64,000 nucleotides of DNA from Azolla caroliniana (lineage: Eukaryota > Polypodiophyta): positions 16,058,001 through 16,122,000 of the forward strand of contig JBHGNT010000004.1 in NCBI GenBank assembly GCA_043228905.1. Direction: 5' to 3'. Shown here one piece after another: positions 11,742 to 23,908 of the stretch; the first letter of the stretch is position 1, and each line of letters opens with the position of its first letter. The notes beneath the pieces were generated by a model. That model saw nothing but the letters and a program-made list of their open reading frames with translations, made no database searches and had not been told where the DNA came from. Made by a program: the position numbers and the translations under genes.

Positions 11742-14543
11742 GAAACCCAGAGAGCCCTAGAGTTGAATATCGGATGGGGAGGGATGAAGAGACTAATGGA
11801 AGAAGCGGCGGTGCGCCACACAGAGAACATCCACTACTCGGCGTCGGCAGGAATCTGGTCAGGAGAGACGAAGGCCGGAAGACAAAAGACTCTGGGTTCT
11901 GGCTGGTGGTACTAGAAGGCCTCTCTGGTGTACGGTTGAAAAGGGAGGAAGCGGACCGTGTAGAAAGACGGGTCTAGGAGGTCACCGGGTGGAGCGATCC
12001 GGTTGAAGAAAAGACCGGCTTTGTCAAAGCCGTGTGCCAGAACTACGAGGTTCTGGTAGAGACAAGCGTGCGGGAAAGGCTGGAGGGGCCGGATCTTCGC
12101 AAAGGTACGATACCCGATTCGGGCCGAAGCAGAATGACGCCGGTGCTGCTAGGACACCAGATAAAGCAAAGAAAGCCGGCTACCAATTGAGCACGGATAT
12201 AGAAAGAATGACAGACCTACGGAAGGTCCTTGAGGAACAAATCCTCGACAGCAAGATAGAGCTATCGTTGAGGGAAGTGCTCGGGATCTCCAAGAAAGAA
12301 TTCCATGACTCCATCGTGGACTTGGTGAAGCGGAAAAGACTTTCAACAGAGCCGGAGCCGGAGAGGCCGGTGGAGGTGCGAACGACGCACCTAGAAGACA
12401 TGGCCCTGGAAGACGAGTTGGCGGAAAGCCACTATGCAAAGCGGCACTGGGCAAGAGCCACTACAGAGACCCCGGTTTGGATCGGGGACGCCTAGGAGCC
12501 GGTGGTAGCATTAGTAGACCACAGTTCGGAAATCAGCCTAATGTCTATGGACTTCTACAAGAAAGGAAAGTGGTTGATCAACACCAAGCATGGGTGGAAA
12601 ATACGAGCGGCGACGTGCGCCACGGAGGAGCTACATGGGGCCTGCCCGAATGTGCGAATGAAAATCGGTGATGTCGAGATCGACAAACACGTCTTCGTCT
12701 AGGAGACATCCTCGCATCTAGTGATACTCGGAGAAGCGTACATTACGGCAGCACGTATGGAGACAAAAGTGTTGGATAACAATTCGGCGTATGCACGCAT
12801 GAAGAGCCAAGATGGACGACACTCCATCGAATTCCTGACCATGCAACTGAACCATGAGCGCAATTGCGAGACCCTCGGCAGCGAAAGAAGAGGGGATTTT
12901 TGGAGGGCTATCAAGGCGTGGGGCCGCGATAGTCCGGACACCTCGGAGGATCCCCACACATGTACCATAGGTCGGAATTTTTGGTTTTCCAATAGCGGAG
13001 GTTGTACGATAGCCGGCATCATTGGCCGGGAGAAGAAGTGCGCGGAGGAACGACTCAGGATACGTGGAGTCCTCGCCCCCGATGAGGAAATTAGCAGCAC
13101 CGTGGAGGCGGTCTCTTTCGACGACACCCTCGAGGAAATTGGGAAGGTGATCGATGAAGGCCTCATTGATGACCGGATGATTCCGGTTAACTCGGTGGAA
13201 ATGTACGGAGTCATTACTGATTTCGGGGAAAGGCTCAAGTCGGATCGGATGGCCTGCGTGCATACGAGGTACAAGACTGTGGACCGGAAGGTGAGGCCAG
13301 TTGCGGCACCCTTGCCGAAGGGCAGCGGTTTACGGATGAAAGGGGTCACGTCTGACCCAAGTCTACGGGATCTGGCCGGTATAGGACACCGGTTCGCCAG
13401 TACAACGCTACAGGAGCTCATGTTTGGTGGGGGTGGTTTTCTACTACCGGCGAAGGAGGAACGGTTTCGGAGGCACGGGAAGGCCTTCGCATTCTCTCTA
13501 GGAGAGATTGGGTGCGTGGACCCGACGGTCGTTGAGCCAATGGCTATTTTTACGATACCGCATGCGCCGTGGAATCTCAAACCTATTCCAGTACCCAGAG
13601 CTCACATCCTAAAGCTTATGGAGCTGCTAAAGCAGAAGGTGGAGATGGGCATCCTCGAACCGTCGAGTGCCCCATACTCGAATCGGTGGTTTATTGGGCC
13701 TAAGAAGAATGGCACATTGCTCTTCATTCAGGACCTACAGCCGGTCAATAAAGTGACCATTCGGAATGCAAGAGTTGGACCGACAATCGACGAGTTTGTA
13801 GAGGCCTTCGCCGAGAGGTCGATCTAGTCGGTCGGGGATCTATACTCAAGGTACGACAAGTTCCAACTAGCTGAGGAGAGGAGGGATGTCACGACAATGC
13901 GGAGCCCTCTCAGATTAGTACGGATGTGTACCCTACCACATGGGGGGACAAACTCAGTGGCACACATGGTCAATGCGATGAACAAGGTGTTGAGGGACTA
14001 CATACCGGACCTCACCATGCCGTTTCTGGACGATATACCGATAAAGGGGTGCCCGGTGGAGGATAAGGATGAAACTGTTGGGCCGGACGGATGCCAAAGA
14101 TTCTTGGCGCACCACAATGAAGATTGTAAGAAGGTACTGCAAAGGCTAGGGGGTGCACGGCTCACCCTCTTCGGAGAGAAGTCAGCTTTCAAGCAACCAG
14201 ATATCCTTGTGGTCGGTCATCTGTGCGGGCCTTATGGCCGGAAACCGTCTCCGGCAAAGGTAGAGGCCATCTCCGCAATGAAGGAAGAACACATGTCGGT
14301 TACGGAGGTGCGGAGGTTCCTGGGGGCATGCACGTTCTATCACATTTGGATCCCGCACTACACACACATCCCGGGGGTAGGGCAGATGCGATACTTGGTG
14401 CTGGCGCGAGAAGACTTGAAGAACCAAGTGGAGGGCCGCGCATTACAGAATAAGACAACTGCAGCGGTGTGCCAATTCCTGATTGAGGAGGTGGTGTGCC
14501 CGGTGGTGTACCGGTACGGGTGTGTAGGGAAGATCGTGGCAGA
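11742..14543 (+). pseudogene. G2b gag tail, protease and RT, with RNase H deleted
   Basis: Gag tail and linker come first (SGFWLVVLEG; TDLRKVLEEQILDSKIELSL; FHDSIVDLVKRKR). The protease (VVALVDHSSEISLMSMDFYKKGK) and a long RT follow (about 13,200-14,360: PVPRAHILKLMELLKQKVEMG, LFIQDLQPVNKVTIRNARVG, FLDD near 14,025, AFYHIW-like HIWIPHYTH). Stops interrupt it near 12,493, 12,700 and 13,825. At about 14,370 the RT jumps directly to mid-integrase (GQMRYLVLAREDL), so RNase H and the integrase zinc domain have been lost by deletion. G1b then interrupts integrase at GKIVAD; the remainder is at 23,914-24,739. Confidence 0.85.
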
Positions 14544-14986
14544 TGTTAATCCTTAGGGCTGGACAATGGCCTAACACAGGGTGTCTCCGGAAGACACTTC
14601 ACCAAAGGGTGTTACGGCGAGATAACTTAAGACACAACGATTACTTCGACTTAATTAACTACTTAGCAATAAGGCATACACTTAATACACGCGTAAGATA
14701 TAACAATTAATTCAGAACGGTAATCAATACGTGAATATAAAACAAGAAGCTTATATTAATTCTCCGTTCAAGTTATACATTGTAACCGGGCCTTTATATA
14801 GGTCACCGGTGCTGCGTACAAAACGGTGCCAACCGGCACTTGTTCGGAATTGGTCTGGATCCGGATTGGCATATTGCGGTCCGTCCGTTCACTACATAAT
14901 TATAAGCTAATCCACTTAATTAAATATATTCCGAATAAGCATCCCTTTCACATTCTGGTCTCTACTCGTTTGCCGGCCGGGTAACA
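14544..14986 (-). repeat. 3' LTR of G1b
   Basis: 443 bp; on the plus strand it reads TGTTAATCC…GTAACA. It matches 23,462-23,908 (447 bp) with scattered differences. It contains the inverted TATA box (CCTTTATATAGG near 14,790). Confidence 0.9.
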
Positions 14987-14988
14987 CA

Positions 14989-15005
14989 TGGCACGCCCGT
15001 GGGAC
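14989..15005 (-). other. 3' internal end of G1b: tRNA-3'-end-like segment in place of a polypurine tract
   Basis: On the element strand the internal region ends GTCCCACGGGCGTGCCA plus two bases before the LTR. This is not purine-rich. It looks like the 3' end of a tRNA with CCA, and is the reverse complement of a primer-site type sequence; 11 bases match the G1c primer site. G1c keeps a related sequence at 48,353-48,367. Confidence 0.6.
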
Positions 15006-15039
15006 AGTACCTTGTACGTCGAATGCCACTATCCGGCCC

Positions 15040-17598
15040 TTAGCCTTCGTCCAAGATGTCCAGAATACCCCGCTCCAGGGTATCCAATGGTTGTTCGGAA
15101 TTCGGTTGTTGTTGTTGTTGTTGCGGTGGTTGCGACTCCTCCGACTGTTGCTCCTGAGCGGGTGTCTGTTCGGCTCCCGGTACCGGCGGTTGTGGCGGTG
15201 ATTCCTCCGTTAGCTGCTCTGCCGGATTTGACTCCGGTTGACTCGTCCCGACCTTGTCTCCGTCTGGTCCTTGCTCCGGTGATGGCTCCTCATCGCTGAG
15301 GTTGACGGTCACCACCTGCTTTGCTTTTTCTCTCCGTAGCCTGGTCTGCTCAAAGCTCTCAAATTGGATTTGAGCATCCAGTCGATCATCATCTAGTTGG
15401 GCTACAAGTTGTCGGACCACTGCTGCCTGCTCCTCCGCTAGAGTTATAAAATCTTCAGCTAACTCCTCTCTGACGGCGGTGAAGTCCTCCTTCGTTAGCA
15501 TGTAGCAGTGGTTGCCATCCTTGTGCCGGTTTTCCGCGCCTCCCCGTAGCAACTCGAGCTCGGTTGTGTGCTTTGCCCATTTGTCCCACCATTGCGTGGA
15601 GCTTTCGTGAATCAAGCGTTTGTTCTTGTTCCTCCATTCCTGGACAATGAACTGGATCCGCTCCAATCCCATCTTTGATTTGTCCTCCGCGGCTTGCCGT
15701 TCGTCTTTCAACTGCTTGATGAGTGCCACCGTATCCACCGCCTGCTCCCGGTAATGTGACAGTTGGGTTTGATAACTGTTCTACAGCCTTTGCAAGATCA
15801 TCATCGCTCTTTCCTTCTCTTCATAATGTTGCTTTCTTCAAGTCCCACTCTCGGGTGCGTAATGCTTCCTGTGCGGCCAGTTCATCTCTTAATTCAGCAA
15901 GCTCTTTTGCTTGCGCCGCCACTATCTCCGGGACTGTTTCCGTCTCCGGGGTCTTATTGCTATGTACAGGTGCTGGTGCTTCTTTATTCTATACATCGAC
16001 CGGGGTCACCAATGCTTGGATCTGTGCTCCAGTTAAGGCCATTTTGGCCAATTCTTCTGTGACCAGGTCCAAGTCTTGTTCTAGGCTCCGGATCCTTGAC
16101 CGGGCCGTCGCTAGTTCTCCGTTTGTGACGAGCAACCGATCCATTTGTGCTTTCTCTTCCGCCTCTATGTAGTGTACCACTCCGGCAATCTGTTCTCCAA
16201 TCCACCGTAGCAATTGGCTACCAGTGCCCTGTTGTTGCGTCTGCCCGGAGCGTTGGCTGTTGGTGTCACTGGCCAGTGGTCGGTTTTGTCCAGTTGTGTC
16301 GAGCTGCAACTCTGGCTCTTGTTGGTGACCACTTTCTCGTTCTGGTTGCGGCTCCGATGGCCGCTCTACTTCTGAATGCTCTTGGCCTACCGGTGGGGTC
16401 GGTAACTATACTTCAGACGCTTGCATATTGGGTCTTGCCGTATCCTGACCCACCGGTAGAGGTTGTTGTGCAGGGGGCTCTGTGGCCGGTTCTGTCCGAA
16501 CCGATTCCGGTTCCATCCCTGGTGCGGGCTGCTCAAGGCGGGGTACAGGCGTTCCATCCTTCTTTGGGTCCGAACGCTCCCCGGCATGTTCGGAGGTGCT
16601 TGCCTTCTGGCACCGGTGGAGGTGCTCTAACGGTTCCTCCTCCGTTTCCTCCTCCTGAGTCCCGATGTTGATTTTCGCTGCCAAGGGGTTCGGTGCTTGT
16701 TGAACTGGTCGGCGAAGCCTGATCTTAATTGGCCACACCTGTGGCTCCTCCCGCGTTTCCGCCTGCCGCTTCCTGTTGGCGCGCTCCTTTGCCGCCTGGT
16801 CCGTGTCGGCCGCCTTCCCTTTGGTTGCCTTAGACGCCAACAACTGTTGTCGTTTAGAGGCCGCTTCCCCGCTTCGTGTTCTTGACGGGCTCGATAGGTG
16901 GCGCCAATAGAGTGAGCCATTGCGCCACCGCCGTCCATATCTTCCAACCCTCTTTGCCTCTGACAGAGTCGATGGCCGCACAGAGGCCATCCACAATCGG
17001 TACCGCCCAGTCCACCTTCATGCCTTCATATGTGGTTATGATTAAGCCGACCCGGTTCTGGGGCATGCAGGGGGGTCAAGGGTATACATGTCCGAATTCA
17101 TGGAGCACCCGGGCAATCTCTCGAAAGAGAGGATCTTTGCCGCCCTGTGTCCGGTAGGCCTTGCTTGCCAGAGAGTATTCCCCAAAGTATTTTCGGAGCT
17201 GTTCTGGGGTAGGGTTGTCGATAGTGAAGATTTCCCCTTTCGGAAGGCCAATCAACGCATGGATGGCCTCCTCACTAATCAGCTCCGTGTCGATTTCTTT
17301 GATTATCTTCTCAGCCTCCCGGTGCGGTGGCACCTCCATGATGGTGAGGAAACCCTCTAAGCCGTGTTGCCTTAGCCACTTCTTGGCTGCTTCAGAGAGT
17401 TCTTGGCAGTCGATGGCTTCGTCGAGGTCGGTGAGCGCTGGTGAGGGTTGTGTGTGAGGAGTCTCTGTGTGTGGGTCTGTGTCTACTGATCTTCAATCGC
17501 CTGTTTGCGTTTGTGCTCCTCTGTTCGCGAAATGTGAGGGTTTCTATGTGGCGGGGGTCTTCTTGTTGCATGTTGGCGCCTGCTTTGTTTTTTCTCAT
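15040..17598 (-). pseudogene. G1b ORF3: accessory coiled-coil protein
   Basis: On the minus strand, from about 17,598: MRKNKAGANMQQED…, then the conserved domain (17,339-17,076: IHALIGLPKGEIFTIDNP, YFGEYSLASKAYRTQGGKD, FREIARVLHEFGHVYP; then MPQNRVGLIITTYEGMKVDW and WLTLLAPPIEP). A Pro/Glu-rich linker and coiled-coil segments follow (15,989-16,309; 15,040-15,738). The C-terminus is a poly-Gln run and ILDILDEG, comparable to FDILNDSDEEL in G1c. Frameshifts near 17,460, 17,070 and 16,990 and others break it. Three homologues in one window make ORF3 a regular part of this lineage. Its biochemical role is unknown. Confidence 0.75.
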
Positions 17599-17850
17599 TA
17601 CTCGCGCATATGCACGTCGTGTACTAAAATAGAATGACGTGCCCTATGGTGGCGGTTTAATAGCCTATTAATAGCCCACTACGTACCTTTTCAAAGTGCC
17701 TGCTCACTCCTTTTTGCATGTGTCCGTTCACCCCTCGCCCTTGCATGATTTACTTTGATTTGATTTGATTTGTTCTTCTTCTTCTTTTTCTTCTTCTTCT
17801 TTCTCTTTTTTTTTCTCTTTTTTTTTTTTTTTTTGATAAATGGTTTTGCT
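17599..17850 (-). promoter_or_regulatory. A-rich spacer with TATA-like decamer between pol and ORF3 of G1b
   Basis: On the element strand an A-rich tract of about 80 bp (T-rich on the plus strand, 17,765-17,835) follows integrase. The palindromic decamer CTATTAATAG comes next (17,665-17,674), then ORF3. Same arrangement as in G1a and G1c. Confidence 0.45.
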
Positions 17851-17879
17851 AATTAGCAACCAGTTCCACTGGACCCCTA

Positions 17880-20800
17880 TCCGGATTGTGATCCTTGCCG
17901 GACACTGACCGCTTGGTGACGCTTCCGGATTGTATGGTTTGAGTCGGAACCCGTTGACCCATTTACCCAGAACCTCGCCGCCGAGTGTCCCTAATTGGTA
18001 GGAACCGTTGAACTCTCGCGTAATCCAATATGGTTCCACCGAAACCGTATCTTTCCCAGCATCTTACCCATTTGGGTCTGGAACACGAGTATGGGCTTAC
18101 TGATGTCGAACATCTTTTCGTTCCCTTTTCGGTGACGATCCACGAACGTGTTCCTTCGCCGCTGCTCTAGTTCTAGGTGTATGATGATGGATGGCCGGTG
18201 TTCTTCCAATTCGCACAACGCGTTTAACCGGATAGCTTCCGATTCCTTCTCATTTAGGCGTTCCCGAATCTGTATTCGTAAACTCGGAACTTGGAACTCT
18301 ACCGGCATCACTGCTTCTAATCCGAATGCTAAGCGGAACGGTGTTGTGCGGATACTTGTTTTATATGTCGTTCGGTAGGCCCAGAGTGCATTGTGCAGCT
18401 TTGTATCCCAATCCGTCTGGTTCTCATTGATGATTTTCCACAGGATATTCTGTAGTGTTTTATTTGTTGACTCTGCTAATCCGTTGGCTTGCGGATAACA
18501 GGGAGTGTTTCGTTTGTGCACCACCGCATAAAATGTCATCAAAGTTTCCACTACTTGCCCTAAGAAGTGCCCACCTTGGTCACTTATGACCTCTATCGGA
18601 CATCTATATTGGCACCAGATGCATTCATATAAAATTTTTGCCGTGGATGCCACGGTGTTGTCGCTTAGTGCTTTCGCTTCCACCCATTTCGTGCAGTAAT
18701 CCGTAGCGACGATCACGTACCAGTTGCCGGTTCTTATTGCCGGTGGTTTGAACGGACTGACAAAATCTAGCCCCCATTTCTGAAATGGTTCTATCGGTAG
18801 CACGAGCTAGTGAGGCATTCTAGCTTGTTCGGTTGGTTGCCCCATTCGTTGACATAGGTCGCATTCTTTAGCGTACCGGATTGCATCTTTCAATGTGGTC
18901 GGTCACCATAGTCGACTCTGCCATATTTTCCTTGCCGTAGCGTCTTCGGCATAATGTCCTCCGGCCACGCCGCAGTGTGCCTCACGCAATATTACTTCCT
19001 TTTCGTCACTGCGCACTGCACGCCGCCATATGCCATCTGCGCCTTTGTGGTACAGTGTGTCCTGCAATAGACAGAAGTGCCGGCTTTGAACCACTAAGCG
19101 TTTCCTTTCGTCTCTATTCATCTCCTCCGGAGGTAAACCGGTGCTCAGAAATTGGTGCATGTTGGTGAGCCACTTGTCTTCCTTTGCGACCAAACTATCC
19201 ATTGCCATTTCTGTTGTGACTCTAAATAGCTCTGCATCCGGAAAGTCGTATGGGACTTCGTCACCGGTTTCGCCGGAATCCAGCCGACTTAAATAGTCTG
19301 CTGCCACATGCTATATGCCGGGTCGGTGGAATATCTCGAACTCAAATTCTTGTAGTAGTAACGTCCACCGAGCCAGCTTACCGTTGAGTGATGCTTTGGA
19401 CACCAAATAGAGGAGCGCCGAATGATCTACGTGAAAGGAAAATTTCCTTCCCAACAGATAGTGTCTAAACTTGGTGACACTGTAGATCATACCCAAAGCC
19501 TCCCTTTCCATCGTGGAATAATTACATTCCGCTTGGGACAACTTCCAGCTGGCATAATAGACTAGCTGGTACCATTTTGGTTCTGTCAGTTGCATCAGTG
19601 CGCTCCCGATTGCAATGTCGGACGCGTCTATGAACACATGGAACTCTTTGGACCAATCTGGAGGTTGCACCACCGGCGCTTGTGACAACAGTACTTTTAG
19701 TGCCCGGTAAGCCTAGTCTTCTATGTCCGTCCATTGGAACGGTGTCAAATGTACTGCGGCATGCAGTGGTGTAGCCAGGTTTGCCAGATATCGGAGCATT
19801 CGGCTATGCCACCGAATTTGTCCTAAGAACCGGCTTAGTGCCTTTGCCATGGTTGGTGCCGGTGCCTCCAGGATTGCTTTTACTTTGTCCGGATCCACTG
19901 TGATACCGTCCTTGCTGACTATGTGGCCCAGTAACGCCCCGCTGGTTACTCTGAACACGCATTTTGCCGGGTTCAGGCTTAGTCGGTAAACCCTACATTT
20001 TCTAGGCATAGTCGGAGGTGTTGAAGGTGATCCCCTTCCTGGCTATAAACAACGAAGTCATCCAAGAACACCTGCATGAATGCCGGAATGAATTCCCCGA
20101 AAATTTCCATGATGATCCGCTGGAAGGTTGCCGGTGCTGTTTTCAGTCCGAACATCATCACTACGGCAACAAAGACTCCCCATTCGGTGACAAAAGCGAT
20201 TTTCTCCTGGTCGGCGGGGTGCATCCGGATCTGATTATAGCCGTTGAAACCATCCAGAAAACTGTACACCTTATGACCGGCGACCACATCCAGGACTCCA
20301 TCTGTGAATGGAAGTGGGAAGGCGTCTGTTACCGTAGCCGCATTCAATTTCCGGTAGTCGACACACACTCTGATCTTATCGTTCTTTTTGGGTACTACGA
20401 CTATCGGGCTGAGCCATGTGGCTTTCTTTACCGGTCGGATGAAGCCCACTCTTATCAACTTGTCGATTTCTTCTGTGACTTTTGCTGCATAATTCGGGTT
20501 CATCCGGTAACATCATTGCGCTACCGGTTTGGCGTCTTTACTCAAATGTATTTGGTGTTGATATAACTGAGGATCGAGTCCCGGCATGTCCTCGTAGGAC
20601 CAGGCGAACACATCGCGAAATTCTTTTAGGAGTGTGATCATTGCCGTTTTGTTCTCCAAAGTCAGTTCCTTTGCGATGTGCACCGGTCTTGTGTCCTCTG
20701 TGGTACCTAGGTTTACCTCATCTAGTTGGGATGCTTTCACGCATTGTGATACTGCCATTTCTTTCTCCAGTGCCTCTTGTGCTTGTCGTAATTCCCGGAT

Positions 20801-21757
20801 TGCTTCTTTATCTGGTTCCTCGTCGATCCCGTCCGGTTGCAGTATATATGGTGACACTGCTTCGGCTACATCAATCTCGAACAAAGGTACGATCTTCGGA
20901 TTTTCCTGTAAGTATTGATCGACCTCTTCGTCTGCCAATCCTTCCAGCATGTTGACACATTCCGCATATAGCGGCGTTGATTCCTTGCCGGTCCCGGATC
21001 GTGGTTGAGTTGGTACTCGTACTTTCGCTTTTCCACGCCAGAACGTAATTATATTCTTCCTCCAGTTTTGCTTTATGTGTGTTGTTTTTAACCAAGGGCA
21101 TCCCAAAAGTAGTGGGTATGCTCCCTGAGCCTTTAACTGGAGAACTACTGCGGAAATGCGAAATGTGTGACCCCGGATGGTCACTTCCAGATCGCGTATT
21201 AATCCGGTCGGCCGTATTGAGCTAGTGTCTGCCATCCGACGCCAAAACGGGTACGGTTCCCAGTCCTGGATTCCTAGGTTGTTACATGTTCAGAGGCTGA
21301 TCACCTTCACGCCAGATCCTCCATCGATAATCGTGCCGGGTAGCTCCTTTCCCTTCACGATGGTTGTGATTGCTGGACTGCTTGTGTCCACCAATGCCGG
21401 TCCTTCCTCCGGATTTGAAAAGAATGCTGGAGGTGGTTGTGTGTCAGCTGTCGTCCTTCCGGTCTTCAGTCCTTCCGTGAACCGTGGTACCAGTTGCAAT
21501 AGCCGGCCTAACGGCAGCGTGATTTGGCATTCTTGTAACGCCTACCATGTTGGGTTTTTGGGTTGCCCCGGGCCGGCGAGTTCTTCGGCATTCTCCTTTT
21601 GTTGTTCGAGCTCTATCGCATTCCACTCATATGCCTTCTTCACCCATTCGGTTGCCTGCTTCCGGATGGCTTCTTGAGTTTCCCACTCCGTAGGTTTGCC
21701 TTTTGATCTTGTAGTGACTTGTTGTAGGTCCGCGACTTCCGCGTCTACCATGTTCAC
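17880..21757 (-). pseudogene. G1b pol: protease, RT, RNase H, integrase
   Basis: The end of gag leads into protease (TIIDGGSGVKVISL near 21,300-21,330; LLLGCPWLK). RT (20,503-19,713) has CVDYRKLNAATVTDAF, VFVAVVMMFGLKTAPATFQR and VFLDDFVVYS. A TAG stop follows IED at about 19,710. RNase H (19,688-19,260) has FHVFIDASDIAIGSALMQ and ADYLSRLD. Integrase (19,307-17,890) keeps the zinc domain (AHCGVAGGHYA), ISDQGGHF and NGLAESTNK, then a C-terminus WVNGFRLKPYN in a shifted frame. The protein is otherwise close to G1a and more distant from G1c. Confidence 0.85.
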
Positions 21758-23406
21758 CGTTGATCGCTTGTCGTAGCTCTTCGCCGGACATTGATTACTA
21801 TAGTGGCCCTCTTGCCGGCAATAATAGCAGTACAGCTTCTGGGCGTTGCTGGATTCAACGTGTGTGCTTGGTGGCAGACCAGGGGCAAGTGCTTGGTTTT
21901 GGTCTGGTTGGCTGCTCGGAGCGCCCTTTTCCGGTTCTCATGGATGACCCCCCTTTTCCGGTATCTATCCTGTCTATCATACCGGTCATACGTGTCTCTT
22001 CGGTTGCTATACCGGACATCTTGTGCCGGCCGGTAGCGCTCCTCTCGCCGCCAGCGTTCTACTTCTTCCTCCCGGTTGCTCCGTGGTTCAATTTGCCGGA
22101 CCGGTGGTGCTTGTCGATTTAACAAGTTATACTCACACCGTTCCATTGTGTGACTTCTGGAGTGGCAGAGCAAGCATTGGGAATGCATGGTGCATTCCAG
22201 GCTCACCGAATGTCCGGCATTCAGGCATATCGTACATTGAACTGCTTGTCGGAAACAAAGGTCCTCTTCTGTCGGTAGTGTACACTGAAGTGCACCCATG
22301 GTTAGCCATGAACTCAAGTTTTCCATTTCCCGAACTCGGTCAATCACTTGATCTATGTTGTTGGTGCGGAAATCGATGACGGTGCACACCGTCTGTAAGG
22401 GTTCCCGGAGTCCTCCTAAGAATATGGCTTTTGTTTCTTCCTCCGGTGGTGTCCGGCTGAGCTGACTGTGGATCCGCTGGAACCGGATGACAAACTATTG
22501 GATGTTCTCCGTTGGTTCCTGCCGGATATTGTAAAATAACCCGACCATTTCTCACTGGTCCATCTCCTTGTGGAAGAAATGCAAGAATTTTGTCTTTAAT
22601 GTTTCAAACGTGGGGATGGTGTTGGGATCCTGTGTTCGGTGCCATCTAGCGGCCGGTCCCTCCAAGGTCATGCCGAACTCTACCCATTTTGAGCGTTCCT
22701 CTTCGGCTGCATTTAAGCGTTGGGACACATGGTTTGCTTCCCAGGTCTGCTGAAACGCATGGACGTGGGCTTCCGCGTCCAGATCATCCCGGTATCTGGG
22801 ATATTGGAACGACATATCGTCGTCCGGTGTCGGTACACGGGCTGGTGGTGTCGGTGGTCGTTCCTCCTTTGGTGGTGTCAGAGGTTTTCCCCGGTCTTCT
22901 GTCGCCGTCGGAGGTTTTTCCTACTCCTCTTGTGGTGTCGGAGGCTTCTCCTCCTCGACTTCCGGTATCAGAGGTCTCTCGTCGTCGACTTCTGGTACCG
23001 CAGTTTCCAGCCTTGTCGATTTTGGTTCTGGTGTCGGCAAAGTATCCGACTCCTCATCCTCTGGTCCACCTGGGGTGTCGTTACTGCTGCGGTAGTTCGT
23101 CTGCGCGTTGTATTCCCCGTCCGAACCTGATTCAAATGCCGAAAATGCTTCGGATTTGCCTTCCCCCACTGCCAATGCCTGGAGAAGGGATTTTGCTTCC
23201 CGGAGGCTGCTTAAGCTGCTTCCTTCGTCCGGGTAGGTGTTTTGTGGTAGTCGAAGTGATTCCTTGACCACTCTCCGAATCACTTTGGAAAATGAGCGAT
23301 CCGTTCTAATTTCTTCGGCCGCTTGCTGGAAAGCCTGTCGCTTCCTCAGCCGTTCATCAAGTCGCCTTGCTCGCTCCATAACCGGGTCATTCGTTGATTG
23401 CGTCAT
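21754..23406 (-). pseudogene. G1b gag
   Basis: It starts at ATG 23,404-23,406 (MTQSTNDPVMERARRLDERL). An acidic N-terminal region is followed by the capsid part (22,815-22,340: YRDDLDAEAHVHAFQQTWEA, FLHFFHKEMDQ) and the knuckle pair (CTICLNAGH… then CLLCHSRSHTMERCEYNLLN). An Arg/Asp/Tyr-rich stretch follows (DTYDRYDRQDRYRKR), then a distal knuckle (CYYCRQEGHYSNQC) in another frame. Stops and a frameshift near 21,900 inactivate it. The low-complexity region differs in kind from the Gln/Asn-rich one in G1c. Confidence 0.82.
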
Positions 23407-23438
23407 CCATTCCCGCTATTGTTCGCTGCGATTGTGCA

Positions 23439-23458
23439 GGAATTGTGGTCACCAAAAA
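23439..23458 (-). other. Primer binding site of G1b
   Basis: On the element strand TTTTTGGTGACCACAATTCC lies three bases from the 5' LTR. It differs from the G1a site by two transitions. Confidence 0.7.
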
Positions 23459-23461
23459 CTA

Positions 23462-23908
23462 TGTTAATCCTTAGGGCTGGACAATGGCCTAACACAAGGT
23501 GTCTCCGGAAGGCACTTCACCAAAGGGTGTTACGACGAGATAACTTAAGACACAACGATTACTTCGACTTAATTAGCTACTTAGCAATAAGGCATACACT
23601 TAATACACACGTAAGATATAACAATTAATTCAGAATGGTAATCAATACGTGAAGATAAAACAAGAAGCTTATATTAATTCTCCGTTCAAGTTATACATTG
23701 TAACCAGGCCTTTATATAGGTCACCGATGCTGTATACAAAACGGTGCCAACCGGCACTTGTTCGGAATCGGTCCAGATCCGGATCGGCATACCGATTCCG
23801 GTTCGTCCATTCACTACATAATTATAATCTAATCCACTTAATTAAATATATTCTGAATAACCATCCCTTTCACATTCTGGTCTCTGCTCCTTTGCCAGCC
23901 AGGTAAGA
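23462..23908 (-). repeat. 5' LTR of G1b
   Basis: 447 bp, plus-strand TGTTAATCC…GGTAAGA; the terminal CA has become GA. The TSD GCAGA follows at 23,909-23,913. Confidence 0.9.

Larger units (their letters stand above)
14544..23908 (-). mobile_element. Ty3/gypsy element G1b, full-length but decayed
   Basis: Two inverted LTRs (14,544-14,986; 23,462-23,908) enclose gag, pol and ORF3 in minus orientation. The insertion duplicated GCAGA (14,539-14,543 and 23,909-23,913), and G2b integrase reads straight across it (GKIVAD|RGELDAQ). It has the same layout as G1c, with multiple stops and frameshifts. It is the second complete example here of the G1 gag-pol-ORF3 plan. Confidence 0.92.

Noticed and set aside
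15100-15125. Microsatellite of independent interest
   Set aside because: The (GTT)n run is the poly-Gln codon stretch at the C-terminus of G1b ORF3.
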